A stretch of DNA of 64,000 nucleotides from contig CANLXM010000001.1 of assembly GCA_947495165.1 (NCBI GenBank), forward strand, positions 744,001 to 808,000. Direction: 5' to 3'. Source of the DNA: an uncultured Cellulomonadaceae bacterium (lineage in GTDB: Bacteria > Actinomycetota > Actinomycetes > Actinomycetales > Cellulomonadaceae). Position 1 is the stretch's first letter; the number at the start of each line of letters is the position of its first letter. Below the pieces are notes generated by a model. The model had not been told where the DNA came from. It saw nothing but the letters and a program-made list of their open reading frames with translations, and did no database searches. The translations under genes were made by a program, and so were the position numbers. This document shows, piece after piece, positions 16,765-26,133 of this stretch.

Positions 16765-17163
16765 ATGACCATGACCGACCCCATTGCAGACATGCTTACC
16801 CGTCTGCGCAACGCGAACTCAGCGCACCACGACACGGTCTCCATGCCGTTCTCCAAGCTGAAGTCGAACATCGCTGAGATCCTGCAGGCCGAGGGCTACA
16901 TCACCGGCTGGTCTGTCCAGGACGCAACGGTGGGCCAGACGCTCACCATCGAGCTCAAGTACGGCCAGAACCGCGAGCGTGCCCTGGCGGGCATCAAGCG
17001 CGTGTCGAAGCCCGGTCTCCGCGTCTACGCGAAGTCGACCAACCTGCCCAAGGTCCTGGGCGGGCTCGGCGTGGCGATCCTGTCCACGTCGTCCGGCCTC
17101 CTGACGTCTCAGGCGGCTGCACAGAAGGGCGTGGGTGGGGAAGTCCTCGCCTACGTCTGGTAA
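16765..17163 (+). CDS. rpsH: 30S ribosomal protein S8
   Basis: S8 is a primary 16S rRNA binder and, in E. coli, the spc operon repressor. ATG 16765, 132 residues, starting [19 protein letters not shown]. The C-terminal signature [20 protein letters not shown] identifies it. The preceding 69-base gap and the 23-base gap to rplF are compatible with co-transcription. Confidence 0.97.
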   Translation: MTMTDPIADMLTRLRNANSAHHDTVSMPFSKLKSNIAEILQAEGYITGWSVQDATVGQTLTIELKYGQNRERALAGIKRVSKPGLRVYAKSTNLPKVLGGLGVAILSTSSGLLTSQAAAQKGVGGEVLAYVW

Positions 17164-17186
17164 TCGGAAACGGAGAGGAGAACACA

Positions 17187-17726
17187 ATGTCGCGTATTGG
17201 CAAGCTTCCCGTCCCGGTTCCCGCAGGCGTGGACGTCACCATCAGCGGTGCGCTCGTGACGGTCAAGGGCCCCAAGGGCTCGCTCGACCACACGATCCCC
17301 GCACCCATCCAGGTCGCTCGTGACGAGGACGGGGCCCTCGCGGTCACGCGTCCCGACGACGAGCGCGCCTCCCGTGCGCTGCACGGGCTCACCCGCACGC
17401 TCCTCGCGAACATCGTCACCGGTGTCACCGAGGGCTACGAGAAGAAGCTCGAGATCGTCGGTACCGGTTACCGCGTCACGGCGAAGGGCTCCGACCTGGA
17501 GTTCGCGCTCGGCTTCAGCCACCCTGTCGTCGTGACGCCGCCCGCCGGCATCGCGTTCGCAGTCGAGTCGCCCACCAAGTTCTCGGTGAGCGGCATCGAC
17601 AAGCAGCAGGTCGGCGAGGTCGCAGCGAACATCCGCAAGATCCGCAAGCCCGAGCCGTACAAGGGCAAGGGCGTGCGCTACGCCGGCGAGAACGTCCGCC
17701 GCAAGGCCGGAAAGGCTGGTAAGTGA
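17187..17726 (+). CDS. rplF: 50S ribosomal protein L6
   Basis: L6 lies near the sarcin-ricin loop and the factor-binding site. ATG 17187, preceded by GGAGAGGAG; 179 residues. The start [20 protein letters not shown] and the C-terminal signature [18 protein letters not shown] are conserved. The TGA overlaps the probable GTG start of rplR by four bases. Confidence 0.97.
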   Translation: MSRIGKLPVPVPAGVDVTISGALVTVKGPKGSLDHTIPAPIQVARDEDGALAVTRPDDERASRALHGLTRTLLANIVTGVTEGYEKKLEIVGTGYRVTAKGSDLEFALGFSHPVVVTPPAGIAFAVESPTKFSVSGIDKQQVGEVAANIRKIRKPEPYKGKGVRYAGENVRRKAGKAGK

Positions 17727-18100
17727 CCATGGCTGTCAAGATTCTGGGCAAGGGCAAGGCAGTTGCCCGCCAGCGCCGTCACCTGCGTCTGCGCAAGAAG
17801 ATCACCGGCACCGCCGTGCGTCCCCGCCTCGTCGTCACCCGCTCCGCGCGGCACATGACGGCACAGGTCGTGGACGACACCGTCGGTCGCACGCTGGTCT
17901 CCGCGTCGACGCTCGAAGCCGACCTCCGCACGATGGACGGCGACAAGAGCGCCAAGGCTCGCAAGGTTGGCGAGCTCGTCGCCGAGCGCGCCAAGGCTGC
18001 CGGCGTCGACACCGTCGTGTTCGACCGCGGCGGCAACAAGTACCACGGCCGGGTGGCAGCAGTCGCCGACGGGGCCCGCGAAGGCGGGTTGACCCTGTGA
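17723..18100 (+). CDS. rplR: 50S ribosomal protein L18
   Basis: L18 binds 5S rRNA with L5. Two starts are plausible: GTG 17723, which overlaps the rplF stop and has GGAAAGG at 17709-17715 with 7-base spacing, and ATG 17729 two codons later, closer to the family consensus. I use GTG (125 residues). The core [20 protein letters not shown] and the C-terminal [20 protein letters not shown] segment are typical. Confidence 0.95.
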   Translation: MTMAVKILGKGKAVARQRRHLRLRKKITGTAVRPRLVVTRSARHMTAQVVDDTVGRTLVSASTLEADLRTMDGDKSAKARKVGELVAERAKAAGVDTVVFDRGGNKYHGRVAAVADGAREGGLTL

Positions 18101-18140
18101 CGATGCGAGCTACCTCCGCACGGAAGCAAAGGACGAACTG

Positions 18141-18806
18141 ATGGCTGCAGGGCAGCGCAGCAGCACCGGCGCCCCCACGGGCGGCGCCACGAACGAGCAG
18201 AACGACCGTCAGGGCGGACGCCAGGGCGGCCGCGACGGTCGTCGCGACAACCGCCGGGATGCAGCAGAGAAGAGCGCCTTCCTGGAGCGCGTCGTCACGA
18301 TCAACCGTGTGTCGAAGGTCGTCAAGGGTGGTCGACGCTTCAGCTTCACCGCCCTCGTCGTCGTCGGCGACGGTGACGGCACGGTCGGCGTGGGCTACGG
18401 CAAGGCCAAGGAAGTTCCCGCGGCCATCGCCAAGGGTGTCGAGGAGGCCAAGAAGAACTTCTTCAAGGTCCCCCGCATCCAGGGCACGGTGCCTCACCCC
18501 ATCCAGGGCGAGGCAGCGGCCGGAGTCGTCTTCCTGCGTCCCGCGGTCCCCGGTACCGGCGTCATCGCCGGTGGTCCGGTCCGCGCGGTCCTCGAGTGCG
18601 CCGGCATCCACGACGTCCTCTCGAAGTCGCTTGGGTCCTCCAACGCGATCAACATCGTGCACGCGACCGTGGCCGCGCTGCGTGGGCTGGAGCAGCCTGA
18701 GGCTGTCGCCGCTCGTCGTGGTCTGCCGCTCGAGCACGTCGCCCCGGCGGCGCTGCTCCGTGCACAGGCCGCCGGTAAGGCGCAGGCAGCTGAGGTAGGT
18801 GCGTGA
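18141..18806 (+). CDS. rpsE: 30S ribosomal protein S5 with N-terminal extension
   Basis: S5 takes part in accuracy and mRNA unwinding. ATG 18141, 221 residues against 167 in E. coli. The first about 45 residues are Gly/Arg/Gln/Asp-rich (for example [17 protein letters not shown]) and look disordered. The conserved RNA-binding domain starts at about [20 protein letters not shown] and the [13 protein letters not shown] signature follows. The C-terminus also carries an Ala-rich tail. The TGA shares a base with the ATG of rpmD. Confidence 0.96.
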   Translation: MAAGQRSSTGAPTGGATNEQNDRQGGRQGGRDGRRDNRRDAAEKSAFLERVVTINRVSKVVKGGRRFSFTALVVVGDGDGTVGVGYGKAKEVPAAIAKGVEEAKKNFFKVPRIQGTVPHPIQGEAAAGVVFLRPAVPGTGVIAGGPVRAVLECAGIHDVLSKSLGSSNAINIVHATVAALRGLEQPEAVAARRGLPLEHVAPAALLRAQAAGKAQAAEVGA

Positions 18807-18988
18807 TGGCTCGTCTCAAGGTGACCCAGACCAAGTCCGCCATCGGCGGCAAGCAGAATCAGCGCGACACGCTGCGGACCCTGGGCCTCAAGCGGATCGG
18901 TGACACCGCCGTGAAGGAGGACCGTCCCGAGATCCGCGGCATGGTCGCAACGGTGGCGCACCTCGTCGCCGTCGAGGAGGTCGAGTGA
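18806..18988 (+). CDS. rpmD: 50S ribosomal protein L30
   Basis: L30 is a small non-universal 50S protein. ATG 18806 overlaps the rpsE stop by one base and gives 60 residues; the GTG one codon upstream only adds a residue. The pattern [20 protein letters not shown] and [20 protein letters not shown] is the family signature. rplO starts 2 bases after its stop. Confidence 0.95.
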   Translation: MARLKVTQTKSAIGGKQNQRDTLRTLGLKRIGDTAVKEDRPEIRGMVATVAHLVAVEEVE

Positions 18989-18990
18989 TC

Positions 18991-19689
18991 ATGGCTGAGA
19001 AGAAGAACGTCGACGAGACCGTCGACGCACCCGCGAAGAAGGCGCCGGCCAAGAAGGCCGCCGCGAGCAAGGCGACCGGCACGGCTGCCGAGGCCAAGGC
19101 TCCGAAGAAGGCCGCTCCCAAGAAGAGCGCCGCCAAGGAGACCGCGACCGAGGCGTCCGCGCCCAAGGCTGCTGCCAAGGCCACGACGTCGTCGGGCACG
19201 TCCCGCACGCCGTCGAGCAAGCCTGCGCAGCAGACCGAGGGTGCCGGCGGCATCCTCAAGGTGCACCACCTGCGTCCGGCTCCCGGCGCCAAGACCGCCA
19301 AGACCCGCGTGGGTCGTGGTGAGGCGTCCAAGGGCAAGACCGCAGGGCGTGGTACCAAGGGCACCAAGGCTCGTTACCAGGTCTCGGCCGGGTTCGAGGG
19401 TGGCCAGATGCCGCTGCACATGCGTCTGCCGAAGCTTCGCGGCTTCAAGAACCCGTTCCGCACCGAGTACCAGGTCGTCAACCTGGACAAGCTCTCGGCG
19501 CTCTACCCCGACGGCGGCACGGTCACGATCGACGACCTGGTCGCCAAGGGCGCGGTCCGCAAGGGCCAGCTCGTCAAGGTCCTCGGGACCGGCGAGCTGA
19601 ACGTCAAGCTCGACGTCACCGTCGATGCGATCTCCGGCTCGGCCAAGGACAAGATCCAGGCCGCTGGCGGGACCGTCTCCGACAGCTGA
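18991..19689 (+). CDS. rplO: 50S ribosomal protein L15 with a long Lys/Ala-rich N-terminal extension
   Basis: L15 is a late-assembly 50S protein. ATG 18991 (GAGGAGG at 18974-18980) gives 232 residues; GTG 18985 would add two. The true L15 core begins near residue 88 with [20 protein letters not shown], followed by [13 protein letters not shown] and the G-rich signature. The first about 86 residues are an Ala/Lys/Pro-rich stretch with repeated AKKA-type units resembling histone H1 tails. E. coli L15 is 144 residues, so more than a third of this protein is extra. A strong hairpin follows. Confidence 0.95.
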   Translation: MAEKKNVDETVDAPAKKAPAKKAAASKATGTAAEAKAPKKAAPKKSAAKETATEASAPKAAAKATTSSGTSRTPSSKPAQQTEGAGGILKVHHLRPAPGAKTAKTRVGRGEASKGKTAGRGTKGTKARYQVSAGFEGGQMPLHMRLPKLRGFKNPFRTEYQVVNLDKLSALYPDGGTVTIDDLVAKGAVRKGQLVKVLGTGELNVKLDVTVDAISGSAKDKIQAAGGTVSDS

Positions 19690-19695
19690 CGCACA

Positions 19696-19733
19696 CAGAC
19701 GAGGCCGGGTGCACCACGCCCCGGCCTCGTCTG
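19696..19733 (+). terminator. Terminator after rplO
   Basis: A 14-bp perfect stem, 19696-19709 CAGACGAGGCCGGG with 19720-19733 CCCGGCCTCGTCTG, loop of 10 bases, starting 7 bases after the rplO stop. It separates the ribosomal genes from secY. Confidence 0.8.
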
Positions 19734-19885
19734 CGTATCCCCACCCGCTGGTCGACCGACGACCCGACGCCAGCAACCAGACAAATTCGCGCTAGAGTGC
19801 GCAGGGCGATCGCCTTGATCGCTCGCCGTACGGTCGCGCAGACGCGACGACGACACACCCGCCCCCGCGCGGGCAGGAGGAACAG

Positions 19886-21169
19886 GTGCTTGGCGCATTC
19901 GGACGGGCATTCCGCACACCTGACCTGCGGAAGAAGTTGCTCTTCACCATCGCCATCATGGTCATCTTCCGGATCGGGTCGTTCATCCCGGCTCCCGGGG
20001 TCGACTACCGGGCGATCCAGGACTACACGCTTCCCGACAACGACATCCTCGGGCTGATCAACCTCTTCAGCGGCGGGGCCCTGCTCCAGCTCTCGATCTT
20101 CGCGCTCGGCATCATGCCGTACATCACCGCGAGCATCATCGTGCAGCTGCTGCGCGTGGTCATCCCGCGCTTCGAGGCGCTGCACAAGGAGGGCCAGTCC
20201 GGTACCGCGAAGCTGACGCAGTACACGCGATACCTGACCATCGGGCTCGGCCTGCTGCAGGCGACGACGATCGTCACCCTCGCGAGGACCGGCCAGCTCC
20301 TGCCCGGGCTCGACCCGATCGTCAACGACTCGGCCTGGACCGCGTTCCTCATCATCCTCACGATGACCGCCGGTACGTCCGTGATCATGTGGCTGGGCGA
20401 GATGATCACCGAGCGCGGCGTCGGCAACGGCATGTCGCTGCTGATCTTCACGTCGATCGCCGCGTCGTTCCCGACCGCTCTCGGCTCGATCCTCGGCTCC
20501 AACGACGGGCTGCAGAAGTTCATCATCGTGATGCTGATGATCGTGGTCGTCATCGGGCTGATCGTGTTCGTCGAGCAGTCGCAGCGCCGCATCCCGGTCC
20601 AGTACGCCAAGCGCATGGTCGGCCGGAAGATGTACGGCGGCACGAGCACGTACATCCCGATCAAGATCAACATCGCGGGTGTCATCCCCGTGATCTTCGC
20701 GTCGTCGATCCTCGCGATCCCGACGATGGCCGCCGGCTTCGGTGAGGCCACCGACGGCTGGGTGCAGTGGGTCCAGCGAAACCTCGCCGACCCCGGAGCG
20801 CCCCTCTACATCGCGTTCTTCCTCGTGATGATCATCTTCTTCGCGTTCTTCTACACCGCCATCACGTTCAACCCGGACGAGGTCGCGGACAACATGAAGA
20901 AGTACGGCGGGTTCGTGCCCGGCATCCGCGCGGGCCGGCCGACGGCCGAGTACCTCGACTACGTGATCACCCGCATCACGTCGGCAGGTGCGATCTACCT
21001 GGCGCTCGTCGCCCTGATCCCGACCCTGCTGTTCGTCGTGCTCGGGATCTCGACGAACATCCCGTTCGGCGGCACGTCGATCATCATCATCGTCGGCGTC
21101 GGGCTCGAGACCGTGAAGCAGATCGACTCCCAGCTCCAGCAGCGGCACTACGAAGGATTCCTCAAGTGA
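19886..21169 (+). CDS. secY: Protein translocase subunit SecY
   Basis: SecY is the membrane pore of the Sec translocon. GTG 19886 with the strong site GCAGGAGGAAC; 427 residues. The N-terminus FRTPDLRKKLLFTIAIMVIF leads into the first of about ten hydrophobic segments. The plug/TM2 region GGALLQLSIFALGIMPYITA and the cytoplasmic loop with AKRMVGRKMYGG are characteristic. The 196-base upstream gap contains the rplO terminator and a TAGAGT -10-like box at 19793-19798, so secY-adk-map may have its own promoter. The stop overlaps adk by four bases. Confidence 0.97.
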   Translation: MLGAFGRAFRTPDLRKKLLFTIAIMVIFRIGSFIPAPGVDYRAIQDYTLPDNDILGLINLFSGGALLQLSIFALGIMPYITASIIVQLLRVVIPRFEALHKEGQSGTAKLTQYTRYLTIGLGLLQATTIVTLARTGQLLPGLDPIVNDSAWTAFLIILTMTAGTSVIMWLGEMITERGVGNGMSLLIFTSIAASFPTALGSILGSNDGLQKFIIVMLMIVVVIGLIVFVEQSQRRIPVQYAKRMVGRKMYGGTSTYIPIKINIAGVIPVIFASSILAIPTMAAGFGEATDGWVQWVQRNLADPGAPLYIAFFLVMIIFFAFFYTAITFNPDEVADNMKKYGGFVPGIRAGRPTAEYLDYVITRITSAGAIYLALVALIPTLLFVVLGISTNIPFGGTSIIIIVGVGLETVKQIDSQLQQRHYEGFLK

Positions 21170-21744
21170 GCGCACGTCTCGTCCTCCTCGGCCCTCCCGG
21201 TGCAGGCAAGGGCACCCAGGCCGCCCGGCTCTCGGCAGCGCTGGGCGTCCCGGCGATCTCGACCGGCGACATCTTCCGCGCGAACATCAAGGGACGCACG
21301 GAGCTGGGTGTGCTCGTCCAGGAGTACACCGCCAAGGGTGAGCTCGTGCCGGACTCGGTGACGAACGCGATGGTGCGGGACCGCTTGGCGCAGGACGACG
21401 TCCGCGACGGGTTCCTGCTCGACGGCTACCCGCGGAACGTCGCTCAGGTCCTCGAGCTCGACACCATCCTCACCGACCTCGGCCTCTCGCTGGACGGCGC
21501 CGTCGAGATCACCGCGGACTCCGAGGTCGTCGTCGAGCGGCTCCTGGGTCGCGCCGCGCTCGAAGGGCGCGAGGACGACACCGAGGACGTCATCCGGCAC
21601 CGGCTGGACGTCTACGCAGCACAGACCGCTCCGGTGAGCGGCGTGTACGCCGAGCGCGGCGCGCTCGTGCAGGTGGACGGCATCGGCGAGGTCGACGCCG
21701 TCACCGAGCGCCTCACCGCCGCGATCGCCACGTTGCGGCGCTGA
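21166..21744 (+). CDS. adk: Adenylate kinase
   Basis: Catalyses ATP + AMP = 2 ADP. GTG 21166 overlaps the secY stop (GTGA) and gives 192 residues. The P-loop GPPGAGKGT is at residues 8-16; the NMP-binding STGDIFRANI and the DGYPRN motif (DGFLLDGYPRNVAQ) follow. The LID is the short form: there is no zinc-cysteine insertion, and the segment after LLGRAALEGREDDTEDVI is compact. secY-adk-map is the conserved actinobacterial order. Confidence 0.96.
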   Translation: MSARLVLLGPPGAGKGTQAARLSAALGVPAISTGDIFRANIKGRTELGVLVQEYTAKGELVPDSVTNAMVRDRLAQDDVRDGFLLDGYPRNVAQVLELDTILTDLGLSLDGAVEITADSEVVVERLLGRAALEGREDDTEDVIRHRLDVYAAQTAPVSGVYAERGALVQVDGIGEVDAVTERLTAAIATLRR

Positions 21745-21757
21745 GCCGGGCGTACCC

Positions 21758-22603
21758 ATGTTCCGTCGGGACAGGATCGAGCTGAAGTCGGTCGAGGAGA
21801 TGCTCCTCATGCGGCGTGCGGGTCTCGTGGTCGCCGACGCGCTGGACGCCGTGCGCGCCGCGATGGCGCCCGGCATGTCGACCGTCGCGCTCGACGGGAT
21901 CGCGGCGGAGGTGATCGCGCGGGCCGGCGCAACGCCGTCGTTCCTCGGCTACCAGGGGTATCCCGCGTCGATCTGCGTGAGCGTCAACGACGAGGTCGTG
22001 CACGGCATCCCCGGCGCGCGGACGCTCGGGGCCGGCGACGTCGTGTCGGTGGACTGCGGCGCGATCGTCGACGGGTGGCACGCCGACGCGGCCATGACGG
22101 TCGTCCTTGCCGATGCGGACCCGGCTGACGTCGCTCTGTGCGAGATCACGGAGTCAGCGATGTGGGACGGCATCGCCGCGCTGCAGAGCGCGGAGCGGCT
22201 CCACGCCGTCGGCGCAGCGATCGAGGCCAGCGTCGCGGAGTCCGGGACGCATCCCGAGGCGGAGCGTCCGTACGGCATCGTCCGCGAGTACGTCGGTCAT
22301 GGCATCGGCTCGGCGATGCACCAGGCGCCCGACGTACCGAACTACCGACCCCGCGACCGGGGTCCCCGCGTGCGCCCGGGGATGTGCCTCGCGATCGAGC
22401 CGATGATCACACGCGGTGAGCCCTACACGCAGGTGTGCGAGGACGACTGGACGGTGGTGACCGACGACGGCGCGCGGTCGGCGCACTGGGAGCACACCGT
22501 GGCCATCCACTCCGGCGGTCTCTGGGTGCTCACCGCCCGGGACGGCGGGCACGACCGGCTGGCCGAGCGCGGCGTCAGCGTCGCGCCTCTCGCGGCCGAC
22601 TAG
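21758..22603 (+). CDS. map: Methionine aminopeptidase, type I
   Basis: Removes the initiator methionine from new proteins after deformylation. ATG 21758, 281 residues. Metal-binding aspartates lie in SVDCGAIVDGWHADAAMTVV, the histidine in EYVGHGIGSAMHQAP, and glutamates in CLAIEPM and the C-terminal HWEHTVAI. There is no N-terminal zinc-finger or SH3-type extension, so it is the short type Ia-like form. It follows adk by 13 bases. The C-terminal about 30 residues beyond the catalytic domain are unconserved. Confidence 0.96.
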   Translation: MFRRDRIELKSVEEMLLMRRAGLVVADALDAVRAAMAPGMSTVALDGIAAEVIARAGATPSFLGYQGYPASICVSVNDEVVHGIPGARTLGAGDVVSVDCGAIVDGWHADAAMTVVLADADPADVALCEITESAMWDGIAALQSAERLHAVGAAIEASVAESGTHPEAERPYGIVREYVGHGIGSAMHQAPDVPNYRPRDRGPRVRPGMCLAIEPMITRGEPYTQVCEDDWTVVTDDGARSAHWEHTVAIHSGGLWVLTARDGGHDRLAERGVSVAPLAAD

Positions 22604-22667
22604 CGCACGAGCCGGCGGGGAGGTCGCCGACACGCCTCCGTCCCCTCCACAAGGGCCGAGATGGGGC

Positions 22668-22696
22668 TTTTCACCCCTATCGCGACGGCGTACTGT
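22668..22696 (+). promoter_or_regulatory. Candidate promoter of the LuxR/MalT-like gene
   Basis: TTTTCA (22668-22673), 17 bases, TACTGT (22691-22696). It predicts a start near 22703 and a leader of about 80 bases before ATG 22782, giving the regulator its own transcript inside the array. Confidence 0.4.
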
Positions 22697-22781
22697 GAGG
22701 TACTAATCATCGGGCTGCTGCTGCGGGGGCATGGAGCCGACCCGGTGACACACGATCGACGTCTCGGGGGAGCGTTGCCAG

Positions 22782-25361
22782 ATGAGTACACCACCGACGC
22801 CGCGCGCGGGGCGGGGGACCGGGCCTGCCAGCGTCCGACATCGACGGGGCATGCCCCGGTCGACAGGCGACCGCCTCGGCGACGCCCGGCTGCTCCAGCG
22901 GTTGGGCCGACCACGTCCGTTGACCATCCTGCGCGCCCCCTCGGGGTTCGGGAAGTCCTCGATCGCGGCCCAGTGGCTGCGCACGACGGTAGCCGACGCC
23001 GCGGACGTGGTGTGGCTGGGCGCCGACGTCGGCGGGTGGGGCGCTGACGACCCGGTCGACGTCTTCTGGCGTGCGCTCGCGTCCCGGCTCGACGAGCTCG
23101 ACGGCTCCGACGAGAACCGCCGATGGGTCGACGCGAAGGACGCCGTGGCCGACATGCTCGCGCGGCGGACGAGCCCCGTCTTCCTCGTGCTGGACCGCTA
23201 CTCGCAGATGGTCCCCGGGCGCTCCGAGGTCGACCGCGCGCTCACCGAGCTCCTGCACACGTGCGAGCACTTCTTCCTGGTCGTGTGCACGCGCGAGGTC
23301 TCGTCCCTCGAGGTCGTCGGCGCCGCGATCGTGGACTCGCTCGTGCTGCGGCCGGCCGACCTCGCCCTGACGTCCGACGACGTCGTCGCGCTCGCGCAGC
23401 GGCACGGCCTCGTGCTGACGGGGACCGAGGCGGAGGCGATCTGCGCGCACACCGGTGGGTGGCCGGCTCTTGTACGCGTGATCCTCGTCAGCTCGGCTGC
23501 CGAGCGCCAGGACGGCCCCCGCGCCACGATCCGCTACGACGCCGGGACATGGTTCCTGCGCACGGCGTGGCAGGAGTTCGACGTCCCAGGGCTGCAGGAG
23601 TTCGTCCTCGACACGTCCGTCTTCCCGTCGGTGACCGAGACGCTCCTGGCCGAGCTCATGCCGGATCGTGACTGCGCGTCCTACCTGGACGCGCTGCTCG
23701 CGGCCGGGCTGATGCAGATCGAGCACACGGGCGGCGAGCAGGTCTATCGCCACCTGCCGGCGGTGCGCCTCGAGGCAGCCACGCGGCTGCGTGACGAGAA
23801 CCCCGAGCACTACCGGGAGCTCTGTCTCCTGGCGGCGCGCAGGCACGAGGCCGTGGGGGACCACGGCGGCGCGCTGGCGCAGCTCGTGACCGCCGGTCTG
23901 TGGCCCGAGGTGCTCGACCTGGTCGAGCGGCGCTGGACCGCGTTGGCGACGGACGAGCCCCATGCGCTCGAACGGGTCCTGCCCGCGGTGCCTGACGAGG
24001 TCGTCGCCCAGAGCGCCTACCTCGTCGCTGCGCGCGACTACGTGCTCGACTCCGCCCAGGAGCCTGCCCAGCCCTGGCACCACGAGCACCCCCTCGGCGG
24101 GGTCCTGGGACCCATGCTCGGGCTCATCACCGCCGGGAACGAGGTCTCGGAGATCCAGGGGCGCCCGCGCGGGTACGACGCCTTCACCGAGAGCGTGCGC
24201 CGAGCGCTGCCCGGGGTGCTGTGCGAGTGGGGTGTGACGCGGATCGTCGCGGTCGACCTGCCCGGGGCGCTCCGTTCGTTCCGCGACGCCTACCAGGTCG
24301 CCGAGCTCGCCTCGATGGCGGGCATGTGTCGCCGCGCCGCGCTCGGCGCGGCGATGGTCGAGATCCTCGCCGGGGACATCCGCGCTGCTCGAGGCTGGTT
24401 CGACCGGTACGACGACGCCGCTGCCCGCGACCACGAGCTGGCGCCGCCCCTGCTGGAAGACGTCGTGGCGGCGGTCCGCGAGGTGCTCCGGGCCGCCGCA
24501 CTCGAACCGTTCCGTGCCGCGACCATCCTTGAGGTGCCCCTCGACCGCTCGCTGGGCGGGCTGTGGGCCGTCGGGCTGCTGGCGAAGACGCAGGTCGCAC
24601 TCATGACGGGACGGGTGGCGGGGCTCCTCGACGAGCTGGACGACGCCGCGCGCCTCCTGGCGCACGAGACCGACAGTCACCTGCTGGGCACCCTGGTGGC
24701 CTGTGCGCGCGTCGACCTGATGCTCTCGCTCGGGCAGCACCTACGAGCGCGCGCTGTCGTCGACCGGCTCTCGTCGTCCCTGCAGTCGGTCGAGGTCGCG
24801 CGGGCACGCACGGCGTGGGCCACGGGCGCCCACGCGACGGCGATCGACGTCTGCCAGCGCCTCCTCCGGGAGGAGGTGCCGACGCCGCGGGTGCGCATCT
24901 CGCTGCTCGGGATCCAGGCCGCCGCGGAGCTGGCCCGCGGGCGCAGGGCCGATGCCGTGCGCGCTGCGGTGGCGCTGGTCCACGAGGTCCACGCCGCGGA
25001 CCTCTGCTCGAGCCTGCTCTACGTGCCCCGCGCGACCCTCGCGGACCTCGAGGGCGACGTGGCCGGGCTGGGCGCGCTGCTGGCCAAGGTCGACGCGCTC
25101 GGCCTCGAGCACGACGTCTTCCCCGTTCCCTCGGCACAGGCCGAGCTCAGCGAGCGTGAACGAGAGGTCCTGGCGGCGCTCGCGCGGACGGGATCGGTGA
25201 ACGGTGTCGCCATCGCCTTGTTCGTCACGACGAACACCGTCAAGACGCACCTGCGGAGCATCTATCGCAAGCTCGGGACACACTCTGCCCGGGAGACTGT
25301 GCAGCGTGCCGTCGAGTTCGGGCTCATCGACGAGGTGGTGTCGGCACGGCTCGCGACGTGA
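22782..25361 (+). CDS. Large MalT-like (STAND/LAL) LuxR-family transcription regulator
   Basis: An 859-residue predicted ATP-dependent activator. A Walker A motif APSGFGKSS lies at residues 52-60 and a Walker B-like VFLVLD near residue 135. The long central part is alanine- and leucine-rich and probably forms the helical repeats of MalT-like proteins. The C-terminus is a LuxR helix-turn-helix from about residue 789 (LSEREREVLAAL, then TNTVKTHLRSIYRKLG). The start ATG 22782 has a weak upstream GGGGGAG. The gene sits between map and infA, a place normally holding only translation genes, and has its own candidate promoter. The ligand and targets are unknown. Family assignment is firm; function is not. 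Confidence 0.88.
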   Translation: MSTPPTPRAGRGTGPASVRHRRGMPRSTGDRLGDARLLQRLGRPRPLTILRAPSGFGKSSIAAQWLRTTVADAADVVWLGADVGGWGADDPVDVFWRALASRLDELDGSDENRRWVDAKDAVADMLARRTSPVFLVLDRYSQMVPGRSEVDRALTELLHTCEHFFLVVCTREVSSLEVVGAAIVDSLVLRPADLALTSDDVVALAQRHGLVLTGTEAEAICAHTGGWPALVRVILVSSAAERQDGPRATIRYDAGTWFLRTAWQEFDVPGLQEFVLDTSVFPSVTETLLAELMPDRDCASYLDALLAAGLMQIEHTGGEQVYRHLPAVRLEAATRLRDENPEHYRELCLLAARRHEAVGDHGGALAQLVTAGLWPEVLDLVERRWTALATDEPHALERVLPAVPDEVVAQSAYLVAARDYVLDSAQEPAQPWHHEHPLGGVLGPMLGLITAGNEVSEIQGRPRGYDAFTESVRRALPGVLCEWGVTRIVAVDLPGALRSFRDAYQVAELASMAGMCRRAALGAAMVEILAGDIRAARGWFDRYDDAAARDHELAPPLLEDVVAAVREVLRAAALEPFRAATILEVPLDRSLGGLWAVGLLAKTQVALMTGRVAGLLDELDDAARLLAHETDSHLLGTLVACARVDLMLSLGQHLRARAVVDRLSSSLQSVEVARARTAWATGAHATAIDVCQRLLREEVPTPRVRISLLGIQAAAELARGRRADAVRAAVALVHEVHAADLCSSLLYVPRATLADLEGDVAGLGALLAKVDALGLEHDVFPVPSAQAELSEREREVLAALARTGSVNGVAIALFVTTNTVKTHLRSIYRKLGTHSARETVQRAVEFGLIDEVVSARLAT

Positions 25362-25381
25362 GGCACGTCGCGGCGGCCGCG

Positions 25382-25411
25382 TTTACGTGAGCAGGGTTCA
25401 TGACGTACAGT
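25382..25411 (+). promoter_or_regulatory. Candidate promoter of infA and the alpha operon
   Basis: TTTACG (25382-25387), 18 bases, TACAGT (25406-25411), 20 bases after the regulator gene stops. It would give infA a leader of about 135 bases. Confidence 0.45.
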
Positions 25412-25553
25412 GGTGCGTTGGTATGTGTCAGCGCATGCCACTCTCGCCTCCAGGGACCCTCTCCATCGCGCTCCATCGGCCTCGGTCGACCGGCACGTCA
25501 TGAGCGTCCTCGGTGCGCGGTGCACGGTAGTCAACCAGGAGTTAGCGGAGGAT

Positions 25554-25775
25554 ATGGCGAAGAAGGACGGCGTCATCGAGATCGAGGGCAGCGTTGTCGA
25601 AGCACTGCCCAACGCGATGTTTCGAGTCGAGCTGGCGAACGGGCACAAGGTGCTCGCTCACATCTCGGGGAAGATGCGTCAGCACTACATCCGGATCCTC
25701 CCTGAGGACCGGGTGGTCGTCGAGCTCAGCCCGTACGACCTGACGCGCGGCCGTATCGTCTACCGCTACAAGTAA
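25554..25775 (+). CDS. infA: Translation initiation factor IF-1
   Basis: IF-1 binds the 30S A site during initiation. ATG 25554 with GCGGAGGA immediately upstream gives 73 residues; longer frames starting at 25410 include unconserved leader. It begins [20 protein letters not shown] and contains the OB-fold segment [20 protein letters not shown]. It follows the inserted regulator after 192 bases and precedes rpmJ by 74 bases. Confidence 0.97.
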   Translation: MAKKDGVIEIEGSVVEALPNAMFRVELANGHKVLAHISGKMRQHYIRILPEDRVVVELSPYDLTRGRIVYRYK

Positions 25776-25849
25776 CCGACCCAACCAACTGCCGTCGTCA
25801 CCGATCTCGCGCTGCGGGGCCGGTTCCGCACGGCGGCGAAGGAACCACG

Positions 25850-25963
25850 ATGAAGGTCAAGCCGAGCGTCAAGAAGATCTGCGACAAGTGCAAGGTGATC
25901 CGCCGGCACGGACGTGTCCAGGTCATCTGCGAGAACCTGCGTCACAAGCAGCGCCAGGGCTGA
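25850..25963 (+). CDS. rpmJ: 50S ribosomal protein L36, zinc-binding form
   Basis: The smallest ribosomal protein, 37 residues, ATG 25850 with GAAGGAA upstream. Sequence starts [20 protein letters not shown]. Zinc ligands C11, C14, C27 and H32 are all present, so this is the zinc-containing type. Its place between infA and rpsM is the standard alpha operon position. Confidence 0.97.
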   Translation: MKVKPSVKKICDKCKVIRRHGRVQVICENLRHKQRQG

Positions 25964-26133
25964 GCCCAGACGCCTGCGTGTAGGTCAGCAGATCCGGCCC
26001 ACCAGGGCCACCCAGCGCACCATCGCCCGCGAGCCCAGGCTCGAGGGACACCCCCGGTTCGGAGGCCGGGGCTCGCACACCGCGAGACGATGATGCGGAA
26101 GACCTCCGAAGCAGCACAGGAGCCACCAGACAC

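Noticed and set aside
22707..24740. 677-codon reverse frame over the LuxR-type gene
   Set aside because: Product is an Arg/Gly/Gln-rich shadow; the plus-strand frame has Walker and LuxR HTH motifs.
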